Below, piece by piece: positions 12,932 through 25,986 of a stretch of DNA of 64,000 bases (within the stretch, counting starts at the first letter, position 1; each line of letters opens with the position of its first letter). The stretch lies in contig CM060915.1 in NCBI GenBank assembly GCA_030737875.1, forward strand, positions 358,109,863 through 358,173,862, given 5' to 3'. The notes beneath the pieces are model-generated. The model had not been told where the DNA came from. It worked only from the letters and a program-made list of their open reading frames with translations, and did no database searches. A program made the translations under genes and the position numbers. Source of the DNA: Allium sativum (Eukaryota > Streptophyta > Magnoliopsida > Asparagales > Amaryllidaceae).

Positions 12932-15033
12932 CTATTGAGTTTCTAGGACAATGAAATCAACTGGAAAGATGAATTCGCCTATTTTGATCAATACATCCAC
13001 GATTTCGCCCACAGGTTTCTTAATTGAACGGTCAGCAAGCTGAAGGGTAACCATGGTGGGTTTCAGTTCTCCTAGCCCTAATTGGCGGTAGACAGAATAT
13101 GGAAGCAAGTTAACATTAGCACCTAAGTCTAGCAGCCATCTATCGATTTTCTTGTCCCCAATAGTACATGATATTGTGGGGCAGCCAGGATCTTTGTATT
13201 TCACTGGCATTGATTGGGACAAGACTTCGCTTAGAGTTTCCACTAGAAACACTTTTTTAGGTACATGTGTATGACGTTTCTGAGTGCACAAATCTTTTAG
13301 AAATTTAGCGTATTGTGGAACTTGTTGTATAATATCTAAAAGAGGAATGTTCGCTTTAAATTGCTTAAATATTTCAAGGATCTTTTCTAGCTGATCCGTC
13401 TTTTTTCTAGGTCGGAGTCTATGAGGAAATGGAGCAGACAACTCAGTAGGTTGGGCTCCTTGAGTTTGAGGATGGTCCTTGTTAGAAATTGGCTCTATGT
13501 TTTGATCTGAGTTGGTCGAATTATTGATAAGGTTTGGAAGATCGTCCGGTAAATCATTTGGGTTGACCACATGGTTGTCAATCTTTTTGCCGGATCTAAG
13601 AGTCGTGACCGCATTCAAGTGACTAACGTTTGAATCTTGAATGATGTGAATTTGGTTGGGGTTTGAATTTTTTCCTCTAGGGTTTTGAATGGGTTGACTT
13701 GGAAACGTACCCTTTTCCCTTTCACTTAATCTAGCGTTAAGTTGGGACATTTGTTTTTGAAGTTCACTCATTTGTTGATTCGTGTTTTGCATATATGATT
13801 GCAAGGAGTTGTCTAACTTGTTTTGACTTTCAACACTTTGCTTAGTCATTTGCTCTAATAAGTTGCTCACCTCAGATAAATTCCCCTCATTCGTAGAAAG
13901 GCGTTTTTCGTATTGGGGTGCAACCGTTTGATTGTTGAAAGGCGCCTGGTTCGAAGTGTACTGATTTTGCCTAAGAGGAGGGTTCACAGCATTGTTCGGA
14001 AATGCTTGATTCGAAGGTCTGTTCATCAGAGGGTTATTCAGACCATAAGAAAGATTTGGGTGGTTGTTGGGTCTGTTGAAAGCATTTACTTGCTCAAGGG
14101 ACTGGGGACAGTCATCAGCCATGTGATGAGTGTCAAGACATATGTGACACATAGCTTGGGAAATGTTATTAGACTGAGTGTGTGTTCTAAAAATGTTCAG
14201 GCATCAACAAGAGTATTAGAAGAAGAAGAAGAAGAAGAGGATTCGTCAAAATTACTACTGGATCGCGAATAGAGAGATTTTTCATTGGTTCATTCCCATT
14301 ATTTTGATTTTTCTGCTAACTCGTCCAGAAATTCCCAAGCTTCTACATCAGTCTGTTTTAGAAAATTGCCCTGACACATTGACTCTAACATTTGCCTAGA
14401 ACTATTATCAAGTGCATCGTATACAGTTTGACATAACGACCATGTTTCATAACCATGATGGGGATAACTTAACAGCAGTTCTTTAAATCTTTCGAAGTAT
14501 TGCCAAAAAGATTCACCCCCTTTTTGGTGGAAATTGGTGATTTCATTTCTGACTCTAGCTGTTTTTTATGGGGGGTAGAACTTTTTAAGGAAAACTGCAG
14601 TAAATTCATCCCATTTTTTGATTGAATTTGGGGGCAAGCTGCGAAACCATTTTTCTGCGGAGTCAGTTAGTGCGAATGGAATCAAACGAAGTTTAATACC
14701 ATCCTCACATAACTGTTGTAATTTAGAGGTTGCACAAACATATTCAAATTTCGTTAAGAAACTATATGGTTCATCATGAGAAAAATTTCCGAATTTGGGA
14801 AGGATGTTTATCTGACTCGATCGGATTTCAAAGTGATTACCCACAGGATTGGGTAATTGAATGCAAGAAGGGACAGAAACTCTATCGAGAAGGATTCTGT
14901 CCATCAGGGCATGAGGTGCCGGTTCGTTACCCATTTCTAAGGGTTGTTCGGGAAAATTGGTTGTTGAAGAAGGGGAAGGTGGTCTGATTTGAACTAAATG
15001 ATGAGATTCTTGGTCACGGGTCCAAGTTTGCAT
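12932..15033 (-). pseudogene. gag: Athila gag and protease, broken
   Basis: The start is MQTWTRDQE at 15033. A Retrotrans_gag region (PKFGNFSHDEPYSFLTKFEY, then AEKWFRSLPPNSIKKWDEF) is read to 14566 and continues in another frame (NFHQKGGESFWQYFERFKEL) to about 14290. After stops, a clear nucleocapsid zinc knuckle C-x2-C-x4-H-x4-C (CHICLDTHHMADDC) begins at 14152. A glutamine-rich stretch and the aspartic protease follow, with DLGANVNLLPYS near 13120. A single TAG at about 12932 separates this from the protease end and RT in the same frame. The DLGA active-site variant is usual for Athila. Confidence 0.82.
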
Positions 15034-17640
15034 GCACTAGAAAGAAGAAGAAGAAGAAGAGAGATTGTCAAGGAAATTTAGACAATGGAGGAGTTCAGAA
15101 AGAGGTGAGAAGGAAAAAAGTTTTGAAAATGGGAGCTTTTTTTTTGGAAAAGTACGACATACAGACTAGCGAGGTTTAAAAGAAAAGGAAAAAAACGTTA
15201 ATTTTTTTATTTTATTTTTTGTTTTTCAAATTTTTATTTGTTTTTGAGGAATTTTTAATTTTTTCTTTCACAAAACAATCACACACAGAAATTAGCTACA
15301 ACGAAATTTTCTGTCCTTAATGGCTCCTAACCCAAAATTATATAGTGACACGTTTGATTACTTAGATCAAAAGATTTCTCAGCCAGTTAACGGACAGGAG
15401 TTATCGGTGTACCAGGAATCACCCTAGCAATGCAGCCGAAGGTTTAAGTACCTTCAGAGTAACAACCGATATAATATTTACGAATCACCGTAATATTTAT
15501 AAACTGTTATTTCTCTGTCGTAGTCTAGACACCAAGAAATAATTCGTTCCAAATAAATCAACTATCAAAATACAATTAAGCTCTATATGAGCCCGCGACT
15601 CCCTTAAGTCCAACGTCTAACCGTTATTATTAGTCAGATTCTACGATGAAATGCAATTTGTGGGCTAAGGAAAGGGTGATGAAATCCCTCACCTTATGTG
15701 AATTGGGTATTGCCCTTAACAGAATGAATAAGGATGCAGAAATAGCAATTGCAAAAATTAAAAGATTTTACAAGCAAGCCGCTGCCCCTGCAAAAGATTT
15801 TTACAAGCAATGCCTATATTTTTTTTATTTGCAGCAGCAGTCCCTGTAGAGTTAGAAAATACACACCTAGATCGGCAGTTCGTCTAGTGCAATTGAGTCG
15901 CGCTAGCGCGTTCACACCCCACTTGGTGTGCAGCCGCTCGAACAATTCGAATTCTGCTAATTACAAATAGCGTGACCTTTGAAATCCTTCCTTGATCTGC
16001 AACCTGAAAACTATCACACTAAGATTCACAAGTGAAAAGCAAACGATTTTTTTTTACACTAAATCCAAGCCAAAGATAAGAAACTAAATAAAAAACTAGA
16101 TCAAAAACAAAAGGGAAAACAAACTAAAACTGGCAACTCTAAAAACTGGCTTTTTAGAAAAGAAAAAAATAAAAAAATAACAAGAAAAGATGATTATGCC
16201 TAAAGAAACAAGAAACTAGACTCAAAACACCAATCATGCACAAAAGAAATAATTATTCACGCACTCAATCAGTCAACTCCAAACAAATAAGCAAACACAT
16301 ATGGCTACAAGCCAATCAAACAATATAGACCTACGCCCCCTATTTCTCAGAGAATTCAAACGAAAATATGGCAACACATTATTCCCCAAAATTATAAAAC
16401 TTTCACGACCTTTTTTTTTGAAGATCAAATCGGGTTGGGTGTGGCTTGACTTTTCAAGTGGAGAGCTTGAATGTGGAAGGGGATGTAAGGATTGTGAAGA
16501 GGGTGACTGAGTTAAGGAGGCAAGTTTTGTGAAGAAGATGGGAGGAGGCTTTGTGAATGGTTGGAGAAGAATTGTTGAAGGAAGTTGAGAAGTGAATCGC
16601 GTGAAATATAAAGCAAAAGGAAAAATAATAATTGGAAAGATTGTTTTTTTTATTTATTTGTTTCAGAAAAAGGAAATGTAATGAGATTGAAAGGAAGGTT
16701 GACAAAGAGAAAGAAATCAGGTAAATAAAAATGCAAGTTTTAAGTAAGGAAAGGGAATTAAAGAAAAAAACTTTTTTTTTACTTTGTAAAAATTGTAAAC
16801 AAATGAAAGGAAAAAAAATATGTCGTAGAAGGAAGGTAATTGTACAGGGAATTTAGATAGGAAAGAAATAAATGAAACAAATGGAAAAGAAATTGTAAGG
16901 AAAGAAGGAAAAAAAAAAGAAAGAAATGGGAAAATTTGGCAAATGATTATGGCTGAAGAAACACAAAAGTGGAAAGAAATGAACAAAAGGAAAGCAATAT
17001 TTTTTTTTAATTCGCAGAAAAGGTGGAAAATAGATGAAAGAAGGGAAAGAACTTATTTATTTGCAAGAAGGAAAAAAAAGAATTGTTTTTTTTTGGAATT
17101 GTTGAAAAGAGGAAAGAGATTGTTTTTTTTTTGGAATTGTTTGCTGTGAATGGTTTGGGGTGACGTGTTTTTTTGCTTGATGGTGGAAAGAACGTAGTTT
17201 TATTGATGGAGGTAAGAGATGTAGAGAAAGGAAGATTTGGTGAAAAATGGCAGCGAGAAAAGGAAAGAAATTCACAGACGTAGGAAAAGGAAAGCAATAA
17301 TTTTTTTTATTTTTTTATTTAATTTGTAAAAATGGAAAGCAATGAAACATGAAAGAAACAAGAAAGGCAATGAAAAGGGAAAGAAATTAATCCAAAAACA
17401 TTTTTTTACCTCTCTAAATTAGAAGATCAGCAATACCAAATCACAACTAATCAAGAGATTTTTTTATAAATGAAGGAAAATAAAATAAAACTAATAAAAA
17501 AATATTTTTGTGTTTTTTTTATAATGGAAAAATAAGAAAAAAAAGGAAAAAAAATATTTTTTTTGTGCTGTTTTTTTTAATATGAAGGAAAACTAAAGAA
17601 AAAAATTTATAACTCGAAGGATATAAAAATAAAAATTATT
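15034..17640 (-). other. Athila leader between primer site and gag
   Basis: No gene is visible. On the plus strand, 16450-17640 is almost entirely A and G with runs such as GGAAAGAAGG, so the element RNA would have a long pyrimidine-rich leader. Many open frames here encode only Ser, Phe and Leu (or Lys and Glu on the other strand) and reflect composition. A small GC-richer patch lies at 15870-15960. Confidence 0.6.
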
Positions 17641-17644
17641 TTAG

Positions 17645-17662
17645 TCCCCGGCAACGGCGCCA
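17645..17662 (-). other. Athila primer binding site (tRNA-Asp type)
   Basis: In element sense, TGGCGCCGTTGCCGGGGA is complementary to the 3' end of plant tRNA-Asp. It lies 38 bp from the 5' LTR, a longer gap than the few bases usually seen. Confidence 0.8.
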
Positions 17663-17700
17663 AAATTTATTTATGAACAAATTAAATAGTTGTAAACAAC

Positions 17701-18982
17701 TGTAAAATCCGTTCGGCTTTCCTAAACAACAAGGATTGTTGTAGATGGTGTCAAACTCTAGGACCAATAATATTTTAATTAATAAATCCAATCAAGTTAT
17801 TCCAGGATTTTGATTGATTGAAAACACAGAAAGTAACAGCAAATAAAAAGAGATTTATATAATAAGAGAAAGCAATTAGGGGATAATGACATAGATTGGA
17901 TTCACACTCATCAATAGCCAATAAATAAATATAGATCTAATTCATGTTTCTGTCACACACATGAATCAACGATAATTAGGTTCTCAGAAACAAATAAGTA
18001 AATAACAACAAGCATAGCCTATGCAGGAGCTGAGCTCTTAAACAACCATAGACTATCAGGACAGATTCACTAATTAATTTCTAAAACCCTAAAATTAGAT
18101 CTAAATTTGATAATTGTTAGATCGAACACGAATATACCCTGTGAAGGAGCATTTCTCTTAAACGACACAGAATATGAAGGTTCAGATCTAACCCTTGATT
18201 CAGATCCAGATCTACATGTATAAAGTCCTCATCTATTGGCTATGTGATTCATGTTGAATCATATCTATTAGCGTCATCACCCCCTAATCAAAGGGAATTA
18301 GCTAGACATAGCTAAAGAAGAAGAGAAACATAAACTAAATAACATGAATATAAATAAAATAAAATAACAACTGAGAGAAAGGGAGAAGAAGAGTTTTATC
18401 CCAAGAAGAGAATTACGGAATAAAACTAAGTGTGTTTTTCAATGAATGAGATACAATGTATTTATAGCTGATATGACAAAGACTACCTGGCAAATTCCAT
18501 AATGTGGGACAAAACCACTTTTCCAAAATAGCACATAAATCAAATAGCTCATTGTGAACGCGTGCAGCACATGAATGAGAAGCCTTGCAAATTACATGAT
18601 ATGGGACAAATAACTTAGCCCAATTAGCAACTAGACCAATGTGAATGCATGCAGATGTCATGGAAAATAGGTTGCGAGCTTCAACTCCAATTGCCTTGAG
18701 AATGAATAACAACTCCAAATGATCACTATGGAAAAGCATTAAATCTTGTCTTTAAAATATGCAGCAGAAGGCGATTGAATAGCACTTTTTCTTCAGGTCT
18801 TCAAGCTTTAATCCAGCTCTAAAATTCAACATTCTTCTTGCACAAATTCTTCAAGCTTTTAAACAATTAAGTGCATTAATCCATTCATAAAAAATAATCT
18901 GTAAACACAACTACAAATGCACAGTATCAATTATTTAAAAGATAAATATGCGGATAAAATATACACATTTACGTGTATATCA
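17701..18982 (-). repeat. Athila 5' LTR
   Basis: This direct repeat of 6648-7944 marks the 5' end of the element, because the primer site lies on its left (downstream on the minus strand). Its outer end, ATATCA at 18982, joins TR-GAG-1 gag sequence directly. Confidence 0.87.
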
Positions 18983-20418
18983 GAAATGAAGCCACAGAAG
19001 CGGCTCGGGCATCACATGGACTCGGGGGCAACCCATTCTTTATTGGAAATGCACAGCGACCGACTTCAACTCCAGATCGGATGGATACCGGAGCGCAAGC
19101 TCTCACTCAACTGTAGCAGGGATCGGCTCTTGACAGACCACCAACACCATGTCGGATCTCCCCTCCTCAGTTCGCTCTCCACGAAACACGATCCGACCTT
19201 CACGAACCTGCCTCACGAACCGACCCGTCGAACCGGGTCGGGTCGCCACCCTCGATCCGCGATCCGCAGACAACATCTCACCAACAGCTTCCATCCTCTC
19301 CTGCATTCAATGCTGGGGGCACCAGCTCTGATTTTGATAGTTTGCAACAGCTTTTTGAAGGCAATCGACTCGCTGATCTGATTCAACGCCTCTCGAGAGG
19401 CCGCACCTATCAGAATGACCTGGATGACGTCTATCACAACCCATTCACTCAGGAAATCAGGAATTCCCGCAATCCCCCAGATTTCAAGCTCCCACAACTG
19501 GAGCCATATAACGGCAGGACGGATCCTACCGTGCACCTGATGCACTACAAACGACATATGGAATTTCAATCGGCGTCGAAAAATGTCATGGCTAAGTGTT
19601 TTCCCCTATTTCTGACTGATATAGCAGCCATGCGGATTCGGCAGCTAGAAATGAAATCGATCAACGGTTGGAATATGTTGGTCGCTCGCTTCCTTGAACA
19701 GTTTCGGCTCTACATCGCACGACCCAAGAACGTCATGTCACTCACCACAATCAAGCAGAGGCCTAGAGAAACTCTGCACTCATTTCTGGAAAGATTCAAT
19801 GTTGCGGCAGCATCAGTTGACCGACCTGAACCATCGATGGTACTAATGGCAGCGGTATCTGGTGTCTTGGATAATACGAAATTCAAAGAATCTTTCCACC
19901 GAGATCCACCTCGAAATCTCGGCGAATTCTACCTTGAAGCAGATAGATTTCTGCAGGAAGAAGATGCAACCTCCAAGAAAAAAGTTCTCGATGTCAACAT
20001 GCTTAAAGACGGAGAACCGTCTGATTCTGGAAATGGCAAAGGAAAATCCGCCGTCAAGAATGACCGCAACACTCAGCCCCGGAAAGGGCCCAGATATGAA
20101 AAGTACACTGAACTCAATGCCCCACTCTCAGACATCTATCTGGACACGAACGGTGCTATCTCCTACCCAAAGCCTCGCAGGAGGGAGCCATCACAAAGAG
20201 AACGTGATTCTGGAAAGCACTGCATATTCCATGACATGGATGGTCATGACACCAATGACTGTAGACATCTTCGCGATCAGATTGAGGAACGGATTAGACG
20301 TGGAGAGCTACCATTGAACGTGATACCACCAATAGCACTCGCACCTGCGCTGCCACCTCCTACTCCCCGAAGAGGGAATGACCCTGGATCGAGCTCTTGT
20401 GGGCTCATTATCAACTGA
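18983..20418 (+). pseudogene. gag: Retrotransposon gag, unit 3, 5' truncated
   Basis: Sequence begins inside gag at GAAATGAAGCCACAG (equivalent to about 4438 in unit 2), directly after the Athila LTR, so the LTR, primer site and gag N-terminus are missing. The spacer is out of frame. From about 19342 to 20418 one frame of 358 codons stays open, covering the capsid core, the basic linker and the knuckle HCIFHDMDGHDTNDC, and ending GLIIN. This is one of the best preserved gag bodies in the chain. It is followed by a full hairpin region and LTR 3. Confidence 0.85.
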
Positions 20419-21292
20419 TCTGGATGAGATCGGCTTTCATTTTCTGCATTCCTTAGGCTTTAAGACTTGTTTTTGCTTTCATTAAATTTTCCGATTGGTT
20501 GAATCAGAGTGCACACGTACAGTGTTATGATGTAGCCCCAAAGCGCGCTCTGAACTTGGTGTCAAACCAATCGGGGTTTGATTTGGTTTTGCATTTTGAA
20601 TTGAATAAGGACTTTCCAAGCATGGATTATGCTTGGAGAATTTAAGTATCTTGTCCGGATGTGGCAGGATCCTCAACTTCAGTTAAAGTATGGCTTATAC
20701 TTATTATGGAACTCTAGGTATGGACTATGCCTAGGGGCGGACTATCTTTTTAGGCTGTGGCAAGCGTAACTCTACTTCAGGTCTGAGTATGGTTTATACT
20801 TACTTTGGAATCTTAAGTATGGATTATACTTAGGAACGACAAATGGTCTTGTCAGGATGTGACAAAAGAAATCGAGTATGGATTATACTCGGTTTGAACT
20901 CCAGGGTATGGATTATGCCCTGCAAACGGTCTTGTCAAGATGTGACAAAAGAAATAGGGTATGGATTATACTCGATTTGGACTTCTGGGTATGGGCTATG
21001 CCTGGAAATGTTGGCCCTTGCCAGGATTTGGCAGGATGACTCAAACGTCCTGGGAGTAAGGTTTATGCTCATTAGACGCCGAAGCATGGTTTATGCTCAG
21101 AAAATTTGAACAATATCTCCAGGAATTGGCACGTTTCCTTTTCCTTTATCTCTTTACAGGTATGGATTATATCTGTAGCTGGCAGACCCGGCAAGGTTAT
21201 GGCATTATCAAATTTCTATGGCTTACAGATTTCATGGACTATCTAGAACACATCTTCCTTCAACCAGCAAGATATGTACTGGGGGGAAAACT
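20419..21292 (+). other. Unit 3 3' non-coding hairpin array
   Basis: It holds clean examples of the array: TCCAAGCAT-GGATT-ATGCTTGGA (20615-20637, 9 perfect pairs), CGAGTAT-GGATT-ATACTCG (20873-20891), CAGGGTAT-GGATT-ATGCCCTG (20902-20922, one wobble) and TACAGGTAT-GGATT-ATATCTGTA (21155-21177, one wobble). A G-rich tract at about 21281 precedes LTR 3. Confidence 0.75.
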
Positions 21293-22283
21293 TGTTGACA
21301 CACTTTTGGGAAAAAGCTGTCACACTGAATATATGGATAGCATCATGCTCGGATATGGAGAACATCGTCAGAAGACAGGCAGCGATTTGGTCAAAGTCGC
21401 ATCACGAACAAAGAAAGGCCCAAAACTCCTATCAGACGACCTATTTTGGGCCCGAAAACAACAAATACGTAGCTAAGCTCCGTAACTCTTGTGGATCTCT
21501 GAATTAGCTTCAGTTTAAGCTTTGGTTTGGCTCAGTTGGACTTACGGTTTGAAAGTTATGCCCATTTTCGTAAACTGGTGTAATCTGGCAATTTCCTTGA
21601 TAAAGCAACGAAGCGTCACACGATCGGTGTATGGCTCATGCACCCTCCAATCGCCCCTCGTCGGATCGGCCCCCTCGGCTCGTGGTAAACCTCCTGATCA
21701 CGACCCGACCGTGGACACCAGCTTCCCACTCCAGCTCACGACCAGACTTCGGTTCGTGGAGACCTCATCACGACCCAACCCCATGGCCACGAACCGACCA
21801 CCGAATCTGCTAATACACTCGTAGATCTTGACCTATTCTCAAGGCTATTCACACTTCTATTTTCCCGGATTGGATGCCACGTACCCCATCATGAACCAGT
21901 CTTCCTAGAAGCTCTCCTACAACTATAAATACACCATTTGAAGGCATTTTAAAGGATCTTTTGGCCGTAACTCCTTGCAACTTCCACCATCTTTCTCTAC
22001 AAAGCAATTTCAGTTGCAAAGGAGCCAAATTCCACATTATAACACGAGGATTTCATGTATAATCTTATGATTTCTTACCCCTTTTCATTGTAAACACGAG
22101 GATTTCGTGTATAAACTGAGAGAATTGTACTTGTAACTTCTTAGGATTCAAGAAGGGATAAAGTGGATGTAGGCTTGGTTCGAGCCGAACCACTATAAAA
22201 ACTTCGTGTGTCTCCTCTTTATTTACTGTTTTATGCATTCTGTGATCAACAATTGGGTGTTAGGCCCAGATTTTGGTCTAACA
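21293..22283 (+). repeat. TR-GAG-1 LTR 3 (units 3 and 4)
   Basis: This 991-bp LTR runs TGTTGACA to TCTAACA. The TATA box is at 21924-21931 and the primer site at 22287-22305. The conserved LTR hairpin near 21470 has a mismatched arm (TACGTAGC) in this copy. Confidence 0.88.
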
Positions 22284-22353
22284 TTTTGGCGCGCCAGGTA
22301 AGGGGGCACACAACAACTTCAACTTCTGCTTGGATTTTTTGGCTACTGGATAA

Positions 22354-24065
22354 ATGGCAATCGAAAGGAAGAAGATTTGAACTTCTGCTCATGCTGATGA
22401 TGCTGACGCTGAAGACACAAGGAACGAGGCACGCCAGGAAGCTTCCTCTCATGGAGATCCTTCTGCATACTTAACCAGAGATGAGATGGACGGAGTTCTC
22501 ACTGAACTAAGAGATCATATGGCACGACAAGATGATCACCTCCAGAAACAACAGGAAATGATCAACCAATTCTTCGCTCGGATTGATGGAAGGCCGAGCA
22601 ACGCTCAAGTCATTGGAAATGAAGCCACAGAAGCGGCTCGGGCATCACATGGACTCGGGGGCAACCCCCTCGTTATTGGAAATGCACATTGACCGACTTC
22701 GGCTCCAGATCGGATGGATACCGGAGCGCAAACTCTCACTCAACTACAGCAGGGATCGACTCGTGACAGGCCACCAACATCGGGTCGGATCGCCCCTCCT
22801 CAGTTCGCTCCCCACGAACCACGATCCGGCCTTCACGAACCTGCCTCACGAACCGACCCCCTTGAACCGATTTGGATCGCTACCCTCAATCGGCGATCTG
22901 CGAGCCGTGATCCCCAGGTAACAGCTCACCAACAACTTCCATCCTCTCCTGCATTCAACGCTGGGGGCACCAACTCTTATTTTGGTAGTTTGCAACAACT
23001 TTTTGAAGGCAATCGACTCGCTGATCTGATTCGACGCCTCTCGAGAGGCCGCACCTATCAGAATGACGTGGATGACATCAATCACAACCCATTCACTCAG
23101 AAAATCAGGAATTCCCGCAATCCCCGGATTTCAAGCTCCCACAAATGGAGCCATTCAACGGCAGGACGGATCCTACCGTGCACCTGATGCGCTATAAAAG
23201 GCATATGGAAGTTCAATGGGCATCGGAAAACGTCATGGCTAAGTGTTTTCCCCTCTTTCTGACTGATATAGCATCCATGTGGATTCGGCAGCTAGAAACG
23301 GAATCAATCAACAGATGGAATATGTTGGTCGCTCGCTTCCTTGAACAGTTTCGGGTCCACATAGCACGACCTAAGAACGTCATGTCACTCACCACAATCA
23401 AGCAGAGGCCTAGAGAAACTCTGCGCTCATTTCTGGAAAGATTCAACGTTGCGGCAACATCAGTTGACCGACCAGAACCATCGATGGTACTAATGGCAGC
23501 GGTATCCGGTGTCTTGGATAATACGAAATTCAAAAAATCTTTGTACCGAGATCCACAGCGAAATCACGGCGAATTCTACCTTGAAGCAGACAGATTTCTG
23601 CGGGAAGAAGATGCAACCTCTGAGAAGAAAGTTCTCAATGTCAACATGCTTAAAGACGGAGAACCGTCTGATTCTGGAAATGGCAAAGGAAAAGCCGCCG
23701 TCAAGAATGACCGCAACACTCAACCCCAGGGAGGGCCCAGAAATGAAAAGTACATAAAACTCAATGCCCCACTCTCAGACATCTATCTGGACACGAACGG
23801 TGCTATCTCCTACACAAAGCCTCCCAGGAGGGAGCCATCACAAAGAGAACGTGATTCTAGAAAGCACTGCATATTCCACGACCTGGATGGCCATGATACC
23901 AATGAGTGTAGACATCTTCGCGATCTAAATGAGGAACTAGTTAGACGTCGAGAGCTACCCGAGTACGTGATACCACCAACAGCACCCGCACCTGCGCTAC
24001 CACCTTCTACTCCCCGGAGAGGGAATGACCCTGGATCGAGCTCTTGTGGGCTCATTATCAAATGA
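22354..24065 (+). pseudogene. gag: Retrotransposon gag, unit 4, disrupted
   Basis: The ATG at 22354 is followed by TGA at 22378. The frame then runs with one more stop (TGA at 22690) to about 23130, where loss of one C in a C-run shifts it. The shifted frame is open to 24065 (306 codons from 23145) through the core (MAKCFPLFLTDIASMWIRQL) and the knuckle HCIFHDLDGHDTNEC. Unlike units 1, 2 and 5, this copy keeps CAG at the codon (22552) where the others have TAG, so it shows the intact N-terminus reading KQQEMINQFFARID. The product would be about 570 residues. Confidence 0.86.
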
Positions 24066-24939
24066 TCTGGATGAGATCAGCTTTGATTTTCTACATTACT
24101 TAGGCTTTAAGATTTGTTTTTGCTTTCATTAGATTTTCCGATTGGTTGAACCGGAGTACGCACGTACGGGGTTAGGATGTAGCCCCAAAGCGCGCTCTGA
24201 ACTTGGTGTCAAACCAATCGGGATTTGATTTGGTTTTGCATTTTGAATTGAATAAGGACTTTCCAAGCATGGATTATGTTTGGAGAATTTAAGTATCTTG
24301 TCAGGATGTGGCAGGATCCTTAACTTCGGTTAAAGTACGGCTTGTACTTATTATGGAACTCTAGGTATGGACTATGCCTAGGGACGGACTATCTTGTCAG
24401 GCTGTGGCAAGCGTAGCTCTACTTCAGGTCTGAGTATGGTTTATACTCACTTTGGAATCTTAAGTATGAATTATACTTAGGAACGAAAAATAGTCTTGTC
24501 AGAACGTGACAAAAGAAATAGGGTATGGATTATACTCGGTTTGAACTCCAAGGTATGGATTATGCCTTGCAAACGATCTTGTCAGGATGTGACAAAAGAA
24601 ATTGGGTATGGATTATACTCGATTTGGACTTCTGGATATGGATTATGCCTGGAAATGTTGGCCCTTGCCAGGATTTGGCAGGATGACTCAAACGTCCCTT
24701 GAGTATGGTTTATGCTCATTAGATGCCGAAGCATGGTTTATGCTCAGAAATTTTGAACAATATCTCCAGGTTTTGGCGCGTTTGTTTTTCCTTTATCTCT
24801 TTACAGGTATGGATTATATCTGTAGCTGGCAGACCCGGCAAGGTCATGGCATTATTGAATTTCTATGGCTTATAGATTTCCTGGACTATCCAGAACACAT
24901 CTTCCTTCAACCAGCAAGATATGTTCTGGGGGGAAAACT
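24066..24939 (+). other. Unit 4 3' non-coding hairpin array
   Basis: It has the same order of hairpins as units 1, 3 and 6. GGGGTTA-GGATG-TAGCCCC is at 24168-24186. A G-rich tract (CTGGGGGG) at about 24926-24933 precedes the LTR. Confidence 0.72.
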
Positions 24940-25915
24940 TATTTACACACTTTTTGGAAAACGCTGTCACACTGAATATCTAGATAGCATCGCGCTCGGA
25001 TATGGAGAACATCGTCAGAAAATAGGCAGCGATTTGGTCAAAGTCGCATCACGAACAAAGAAAGCCCCGAAACTCCTATCAGACGACCTCTTTTGGGCCC
25101 GAAAACAGCAATTACGGAGCTAAGCTCCGTAACTCTTGTGGATCTCTAAATTAGCTATAGTTTGAGCTTTGGTTTGGCTCAATCAGATTTACGGTTTGAA
25201 AGTAATGCATGTTTTCGTAAACTGGTGTAATCTTGCAATTTCCTGGATAAAGCACCGAAGCGTCACACGATCGGAGTATGGCTCATGCACCCTCGGATCG
25301 GCCCCCTCGGCTCGTGGTACACCTACTGATCACGACCCGACCGTGGACACTAGCTTCCCACTCCAGCTCACGACCAGACTTCGGTTCGAGGAGACCTCAT
25401 CACAACCCGACCCCATGACCACGAACCGACCACCAAATCTGCTAATACAAGCGTTGATCTTGACCTATTCTCAAGGCTATTCACACACCTATTTTCCCGG
25501 ATCGGATGCCACGTACCCCATCAGGAACCAGTCTTCCCAGAAGCTCTCCTACAGCTATAAATACACCATTTGAAAACATTTTCAAGGATCTTTTGGCTCT
25601 AACTCCTCACAGCTTCCACCATCGCTCTCTACAAAGCAATTTCAGCAGCAAAGGAGCCAAATTCCACATTATAACATAAGGATTTCATGTATAATCTTAT
25701 GATTTCTTACCCCTTTTCATTGTAAACTCGAGGATTTCGTGTAAAAACCGAGAGAATTGTACTTGTAACTTCTTAGGATTTAAGAAGGGATAAAGTGGAT
25801 GTAGGCTTGGTTCGAGCCGAACCACAATAAAAACTTCGCGTGTCTCCTCTTTATTTACAGTTTTCTGCATTCTGTGATCTGCAATTGGGTGTTAGGCCCA
25901 GATTTTGGTCTAACA
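24940..25915 (+). repeat. TR-GAG-1 LTR 4 (units 4 and 5)
   Basis: This 976-bp LTR has a mutated start (TATTTACA in place of TGTTGACA) and an intact end. It contains the perfect hairpin TTACGGAGC-TAA-GCTCCGTAA at 25112-25132 and a TATA box at 25556-25563. The following primer site (25919-25937) is decayed. Confidence 0.86.
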
Positions 25916-25986
25916 TTTTGGCAAGCCAGGTAAGGAGGGCACACGACAACTTCAACTTCTGCTTGGATTTTTTGCCTATTGGATAA

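Larger units (their letters stand above)
6648..18982 (-). mobile_element. Athila-type Ty3/Gypsy retrotransposon, decayed
   Basis: Two LTRs of about 1.29 kb in direct orientation (6648-7944 and 17701-18982) bracket a minus-strand body. In element sense the order is 5' LTR, tRNA-Asp-type primer site, a 2.6-kb pyrimidine-rich leader, gag, protease, RT/RNase H, integrase, about 1.8 kb of non-coding sequence, G-rich tract and 3' LTR. The protease motif DLGAN and the primer site TGGCGCCGTTGCCGGGGA are typical of Athila. The LTRs differ by a few tens of bases by eye, so insertion is not ancient, yet all genes are broken. No env-like ORF is present. The expected 5-bp duplication is absent (GCAAC left, GAAAT right). 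Confidence 0.88.

Noticed and set aside
16454..17297. Ser/Phe/Leu-rich and Lys-rich ORFs
   Set aside because: By-products of the purine/pyrimidine strand asymmetry in the Athila leader.
22846..23723. Minus-strand ORFs opposite gag (also 4753-5261, 26479-27167 and 28118-28915)
   Set aside because: Shadows of the gag coding sequence that recur in all units; no independent support.
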